A stretch of 9,161 bases of DNA, from the NCBI GenBank assembly GCA_014377495.1, contig JACMPN010000408.1, forward strand, positions 1 to 9,161. Reading direction: 5' to 3'. Made by a program: the position numbers and the translations under genes. Positions 5,930 to 9,161 of this stretch are shown one piece after another (within the stretch, counting starts at the first letter, position 1; every line of letters starts with the position of its first letter). The notes below the pieces were generated by a model. That model was not told where the DNA came from and ran no database searches. It saw only the letters and a program-made list of their open reading frames with translations. This DNA is from Candidatus Sericytochromatia bacterium (GTDB taxonomy: Bacteria > Cyanobacteriota > Sericytochromatia > JACMPN01).

Positions 5930-6763
5930 GTGTTGGGCAATAGCCAAGAGCAGTTGCGTGAGGCTGCGGCGCTGCTGACGGTCGAGCCAAATCATGACCG
6001 GCCCAGTTACAAGATCCCGCTGGCGATCATCTGCGGCCTGATCGGCCTGCTCGTCACCCTGCAGATCAAATCCCTGGCCTTCAAGGCCACCGAAGCCTTT
6101 CCCCCGAGCCGACGCGAAGAGGACATCGCCAACCTGATCAAGGCTTCGGACTCGAAGCAGTTGGAACTGACGGCCGCCCTCGAAGTCCTGAAAGAACAGA
6201 TCGCTGCCCGGCTGGATCCGACCCGGGCGCAACGACCGAGCTTGGCTGGCGGCCAGGAAGCCTGGCAGGCACAGGCCGTCGCCGGCACTCTGGCCCTTAA
6301 AGGGGAAGGGGTCGTCCTGACGGTGGATGACAGCCATGTCCCGGTGGGCAAGGGCGAAAACCCCAACAACGCCATCGTCCACAACGAGGATCTGCTGCGG
6401 TTGACGAATCTGCTCACCGCAGCGGGAGCCGAAGCGCTGGCCATCAATGAGCAGCGTCTGGCCGCCACGACGGAGATCACCTGCGCCGGCCCGACCATCC
6501 TCATCAACAAGACGCGGATGGCCCCGCCCTTCAGCATCACGGCCATCGGCGACTCGGCGATGATGATGGCGGCGATCAACATGCCCGGCGGCGTCGTCGA
6601 GAGCCTGCGATCCTACGGACTGGAACTGAAGGCCGAGACTGCGAGCGCCCTGAAGATCCCCGCCCTGGGCAGCAATCCAAACTTCAAGTTTGCCAAGACC
6701 CAAACGCCCAAGATGGTCAAGCCTTTCAAGCCAGCCACCAGCCCGGCGGCATCGCCACGCTAA
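5930..6763 (+). CDS. DUF881 (YlxW/YlxX-like) membrane-anchored protein
   Basis: This 277-residue protein starts at GTG, with GGAGG nine bases upstream (5916-5920). A single membrane span at about 29-46 follows a cytoplasmic tail of about 28 residues. Residues 61-95 look coiled-coil. The DUF881 domain occupies about 115-240 and shows the family pattern: GEGVVLTVDDS (125-135), IVHNEDLLRLTNLLTAAGAEAL (149-170), INEQR (172-176), CAGPTILIN (185-193), APPFSITAIGD (198-208) and MPGGVVESLRSYG (218-230). The tail from 243 is Pro/Lys-rich and probably flexible. DUF881 proteins are best known beside ftsZ and division genes in Firmicutes and Actinobacteria, and their function is poorly defined. Here the gene sits upstream of fliH-fliI on the same strand, separated by 192 bases, so a role in cell-envelope or flagellar positioning is possible but unproven. 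Confidence 0.88.
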   Translation: MLGNSQEQLREAAALLTVEPNHDRPSYKIPLAIICGLIGLLVTLQIKSLAFKATEAFPPSRREEDIANLIKASDSKQLELTAALEVLKEQIAARLDPTRAQRPSLAGGQEAWQAQAVAGTLALKGEGVVLTVDDSHVPVGKGENPNNAIVHNEDLLRLTNLLTAAGAEALAINEQRLAATTEITCAGPTILINKTRMAPPFSITAIGDSAMMMAAINMPGGVVESLRSYGLELKAETASALKIPALGSNPNFKFAKTQTPKMVKPFKPATSPAASPR

Positions 6764-6775
6764 AACGGTCCAGGA

Positions 6776-6802
6776 CCTGGCATTGGGGCCATTTTGGCCA
6801 GG
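6776..6802 (+). other. Weak hairpin after the DUF881 gene
   Basis: CCTGGC (6776-6781) pairs with GCCAGG (6797-6802) across a 15-base loop, 12 bases after the stop. No T-run follows the stem, so termination here would be weak. Confidence 0.3.
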
Positions 6803-6866
6803 CCGGCAGCGGGCAAGTCCCCGGGCGGGTTAAATCGTGACCGCCACCACACCTCAAACCAGGCCA

Positions 6867-6903
6867 TTGTGAGGTCCCGGCCACTTAGGATACACTGGGA
6901 CCT
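6867..6903 (+). promoter_or_regulatory. Candidate fliH promoter inside a small inverted repeat
   Basis: TTGTGA (6867-6872), 18 bases, TACACT (6891-6896) is a plausible sigma-70-like pair with four of six matches in each box. The inverted repeat AGGTCCC (6872-6878) / GGGACCT (6897-6903) brackets the spacer and -10, so a dimeric regulator could bind over it. It lies about 50-60 bases upstream of the fliH start. It is assigned by eye only. Confidence 0.3.
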
Positions 6904-6955
6904 GCCCTTTCCCCGATCCGCCATTTTCACCATTGCAACTGCGAGGTCCTCTGCG

Positions 6956-8593
6956 GTGGCCATCCTCAAAGCCAGCGAGGTCATCTACATCGACCCAGAG
7001 GCCGAACGCCTTCTGGTGGAAAATGGCGAATTCGACCGCCTTCCGGATGACGATGAGGAAGGCGAGGGCAACTACATCTACGGGTCCGCCATCGTCATCG
7101 GCAACGGCATACCCGTCGATTGGGAAGCGGCCGAAGCGGACTTGGCCGAGGACGACTCCGGCGCCTGGCTGATGGGTCGCGAGGTGATCATCGGCGGCGG
7201 CTCCAAGGAAGGCTCCATGCCGACCTGGGCCCAGCAATCCTATGACGAGGAAGCGATCTACGACGAGTCGCCTGTCGACATCGAGGACGGCCCGACCGCC
7301 AGCGAAGCCCTGATCGAGAAGTTTTCCAGCTTTCTGGACAGTCCCTCGTCCGGCGTCGACCTCGGGGATCTAGGCTTGTTGGGTTCCGGCACGCAGATCC
7401 TGCGGCAGGTGGACGACAAGGTCAAACAGCTGATCGACGAGTACCGGGGCAACGTCCAGAGTTCCTCCGGCGCCACGGCAGCCTTCCTCTCGAGCACCCA
7501 GCGGGAGCGCCTGCTCTCGGAGGCCGTGCGCCAGGTCGGCGAAAAGCGCGATATGCGCAGCATCGACGATGCGGTCACCTACCTCGGCTCCAAGATCGAC
7601 AGCCTGGCAGCACAGAAGCAGGAAGAACTGCTGCTGATGGTCGAAGAAGAGCGGGTCAAGACGATGACCCGCATCGAGACCTACGTCGACGAGACGGTCG
7701 CCAAATACCGGGAAGAGGTCCAGGTTGAGGCCCAGCAGCTGATCCAGGTGGCCCTGGAGCACCAGCGGTCTCAATTGGAGAACGATCACGAGCTGATCAA
7801 CGCCGCCAACGGGATCATCGAGCAGCGGGACACGATCCTCGACGAGGCCTATCAAAAGAGCATGGCGATGGTCCAGGAGGCCGAAGCCGAAGTCCTGCGG
7901 ATCAACATCGAGATCCAGAACGCCGAAGAGACCTCCCGCCGGATCTTTGCCGAGGCTGAAGACCAGGCGAACCGTATCCGTTCGGAAGCCCAGCGCGAGG
8001 CTGAGCGGATCATCTCCGAGGCCAACCTCGAGTCCGCCCGGATCATCGAGCAGGCGGAACAGTCACACCAGGAGATCATCGAGGCCGCCACCCAGGAAGG
8101 CTTCAACGTCGGTTACCAGGAAGGGCGCGAAGAGGCCGTCAAGGAAAACGCCCAACTGCTCGCCGAGACGACCGCCGCCCTCAACAAGCTGCATGGCGCT
8201 TTTCCGCAAGCCGTCAAACAGAACGAGGAGAAGCTCGTGCGGCTGGCGATGGAAATCGCCGAGGCCGTCATCTCCGAGGAGCTGGCCGCCCGCCCCGAAG
8301 TGGCCCTCAAGACGGTCGAACGTGCCGTCAAGCGCGTCTCTGACCTGGAACGGGTCATCATCAAGGTCAACCCGCTGGACCTGGATCTTATCCTGCCCAA
8401 GCAGGAATCCTTCCGCAACCTGCTGCCGGACGTCCAGGAGTTTGTCATCACCGGCCACTACTCGATCGCCCGGGGCGGCTGCCTGATCGAAACGAACTCC
8501 GGCACCGTCGATGCCCAGATCAACACCCAGCTCGCCGTGCTGGAAGAGGTCTTTGCCCGGGTCCGCTCCGAATACGACGACGTGGAGGAATAG
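6956..8593 (+). CDS. fliH: Oversized flagellar export regulator FliH
   Basis: FliH binds and restrains the export ATPase FliI and acts as its peripheral stalk at the flagellar base. This protein is 545 residues, against roughly 200-300 in typical FliH. The GTG start has GAGG nine bases upstream (6943-6946); frame extension to 6794 reads as non-coding. Residues 1-110 are acidic, with DDDEEGEGN, and match no family I know. Residues about 145-215 are mixed helical. Residues 215-380 are a long coiled coil containing five tandem 11-residue repeats at 329-383. A FliH-type GxxxGxxxG (G382, G386, G390) follows. The C-terminal FliH domain (about 400-545) shows LVRLAMEIAEAVI (428-440) and RGGCLIETNSGTVDAQINTQL (from 506), the strongest family signature. 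The stop is three bases before fliI. V-ATPase E or type III SctL proteins are homologous alternatives, but the DNA context favours flagellar. Confidence 0.87.
   Translation: MAILKASEVIYIDPEAERLLVENGEFDRLPDDDEEGEGNYIYGSAIVIGNGIPVDWEAAEADLAEDDSGAWLMGREVIIGGGSKEGSMPTWAQQSYDEEAIYDESPVDIEDGPTASEALIEKFSSFLDSPSSGVDLGDLGLLGSGTQILRQVDDKVKQLIDEYRGNVQSSSGATAAFLSSTQRERLLSEAVRQVGEKRDMRSIDDAVTYLGSKIDSLAAQKQEELLLMVEEERVKTMTRIETYVDETVAKYREEVQVEAQQLIQVALEHQRSQLENDHELINAANGIIEQRDTILDEAYQKSMAMVQEAEAEVLRINIEIQNAEETSRRIFAEAEDQANRIRSEAQREAERIISEANLESARIIEQAEQSHQEIIEAATQEGFNVGYQEGREEAVKENAQLLAETTAALNKLHGAFPQAVKQNEEKLVRLAMEIAEAVISEELAARPEVALKTVERAVKRVSDLERVIIKVNPLDLDLILPKQESFRNLLPDVQEFVITGHYSIARGGCLIETNSGTVDAQINTQLAVLEEVFARVRSEYDDVEE
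7940..8104 (+). repeat. Five tandem 33-bp / 11-residue repeats in fliH
   Basis: Successive 11-residue units start at residues 329, 340, 351, 362 and 373 and follow a pattern close to R-I-I-x-E-A-x-x-E-x-x. The second-position isoleucine is kept in all five units, and alanine at the sixth position is also kept in all five. The units are diverged at DNA level, so it is a protein-level periodicity. An 11-residue period predicts a right-handed coiled coil like that of the ATP synthase b subunit. Confidence 0.75.
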
Positions 8594-8596
8594 CCG

Positions 8597-9161
8597 GTGG
8601 CCCTTCCCGATATCACCAACTACAAACACGATTTCGACTACAAAAACTACGCCTTCGCTTTGGGGCAGACCGAGATGGTGCGGGCCCGCGGTCAGGTCGT
8701 GCAGGTCATCGGACTGGTCATCGAGGGCTTGCTGCAAGGCGTGCAGATCGGCGAGCTCTGCTACATCCGCTCCGCTGACAAGTTGCGGGTCTACCCCTGC
8801 GAAGTTGTCGGCTTCAAAGCCCGGCGCGTGCTGCTGATGCCGCTGACGGACATCGACGGGATCGGGGCCGGCTGTGAGGTGATGGCCACGAACCGCCAGG
8901 TGTCGGTCAAGGTCGGCTTCAGCATGCTGGGCCGCATCGTCGACGGTCTGGGCAATCCGTTGGACGGCCGGGGACCGATCATCGCCGAAGCCAATTATCC
9001 CCTGGTTCAACAGCCCCCCAACCCGATGAAACGGCGCCGGATCGACACGGTGATGCCGACGGGCGTGCGGGTCATCGACGGTCTGCTGACCTTGGGCGAG
9101 GGCCAGCGCGTCGGCCTCTTCGCCGGTTCCGGTGTCGGTAAGTCCACCCTGATGGGCATGA
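8597..9161 (+). CDS. fliI: Flagellar export ATPase FliI (5' part)
   Basis: The first 188 codons are present; the gene runs off the window. FliI is the hexameric ATPase that readies flagellar export substrates at the cytoplasmic face of the export gate. Start GTG 8597 is preceded by GGAGG (8584-8588) inside the end of fliH, three bases after its stop, so translation is coupled. An N-terminal beta-barrel (about 25-95) is followed by GRIVDGLGNPLDGRGP (from 117) and PPNPMKRRRI. TGVRVIDGLLTLGEGQRVGLF leads into Walker A GSGVGKST (177-184). The position of the Walker A and the preceding FliH make FliI the best call over the homologous type III secretion SctN. The N-terminus (about 1-24), rich in Tyr/Asp/Asn/Lys, is not conserved. 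Confidence 0.94.
   Translation, partial: MALPDITNYKHDFDYKNYAFALGQTEMVRARGQVVQVIGLVIEGLLQGVQIGELCYIRSADKLRVYPCEVVGFKARRVLLMPLTDIDGIGAGCEVMATNRQVSVKVGFSMLGRIVDGLGNPLDGRGPIIAEANYPLVQQPPNPMKRRRIDTVMPTGVRVIDGLLTLGEGQRVGLFAGSGVGKSTLMGM

Noticed and set aside
6794..6955. 54-codon N-terminal extension of fliH in the same frame
   Set aside because: It has no ribosome-binding site and reads as basic, low-quality sequence; GTG 6956 has GAGG at the right distance.
8063..9010. 315-codon minus-strand open frame opposite fliH and fliI
   Set aside because: It is antisense to two clearly recognised genes and has no motif or ribosome-binding site of its own.
1..9161. CRISPR array, tRNA, rRNA, transposase or prophage genes
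   Set aside because: No regularly spaced repeats, cloverleaf signatures or mobile-element proteins were found by reading the sequence.

Overview
The window is GC-rich bacterial chromosomal DNA. It holds eight complete genes I can support, one weakly supported small gene, and one partial gene at each edge. Four complete or edge genes (malG-like, DUF881, fliH, fliI) start with GTG or TTG. The RuvB protein reads like the cyanobacterial type: a MAIV-type proline-rich N-terminal extension, an ALERPRDI motif and the GKGQTAR stretch. Flagellar genes and a DUF881 protein are absent from photosynthetic Cyanobacteria. My best guess is therefore a non-photosynthetic relative such as the Sericytochromatia or Vampirovibrionia group. 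This is inference from one protein and gene content, not a phylogeny.

Layout. Bases 1-152 are the 3' end of an unrecognised + strand gene. It is followed at once by a 22-bp imperfect inverted repeat that lies directly before a double-SIS sugar-phosphate isomerase-like gene (235-1299). Next come two small, proline/serine/glycine-rich putative lipoproteins (1482-1886 and 1980-2600), closed by a strong intrinsic terminator (2623-2655). A convergent minus-strand pair, ruvA-ruvB (4446 to 2696), encodes the Holliday-junction branch-migration motor; ruvC is not beside it. The spacer between ruvA and the next gene carries a 24-bp-period direct repeat.

From 4695 onward everything is on the + strand. 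A lone MalG-type sugar ABC-transporter permease with a TTG start is followed by a 383-bp stretch with only one possible tiny exported peptide, flanked by hairpins. A membrane-anchored DUF881 protein comes next, and then fliH and the start of fliI, which are almost certainly co-translated.

How the genes work together. RuvA and RuvB form one complex. FliH and FliI form the flagellar export ATPase and its stator/regulator. FliH is about twice the usual length: an acidic unknown N-terminus, a long coiled coil containing five tandem 11-residue repeats, and a normal C-terminal FliH domain. The SIS protein and the MalG permease both suggest carbohydrate handling, but nothing in the window links them directly. 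I see no CRISPR array, tRNA, rRNA, transposase or phage gene. The most unusual items are the oversized hendecad-repeat FliH, the DUF881-fliH-fliI arrangement, the inverted repeat at 151-219, the paired low-complexity lipoproteins, and the possible small secreted peptide.
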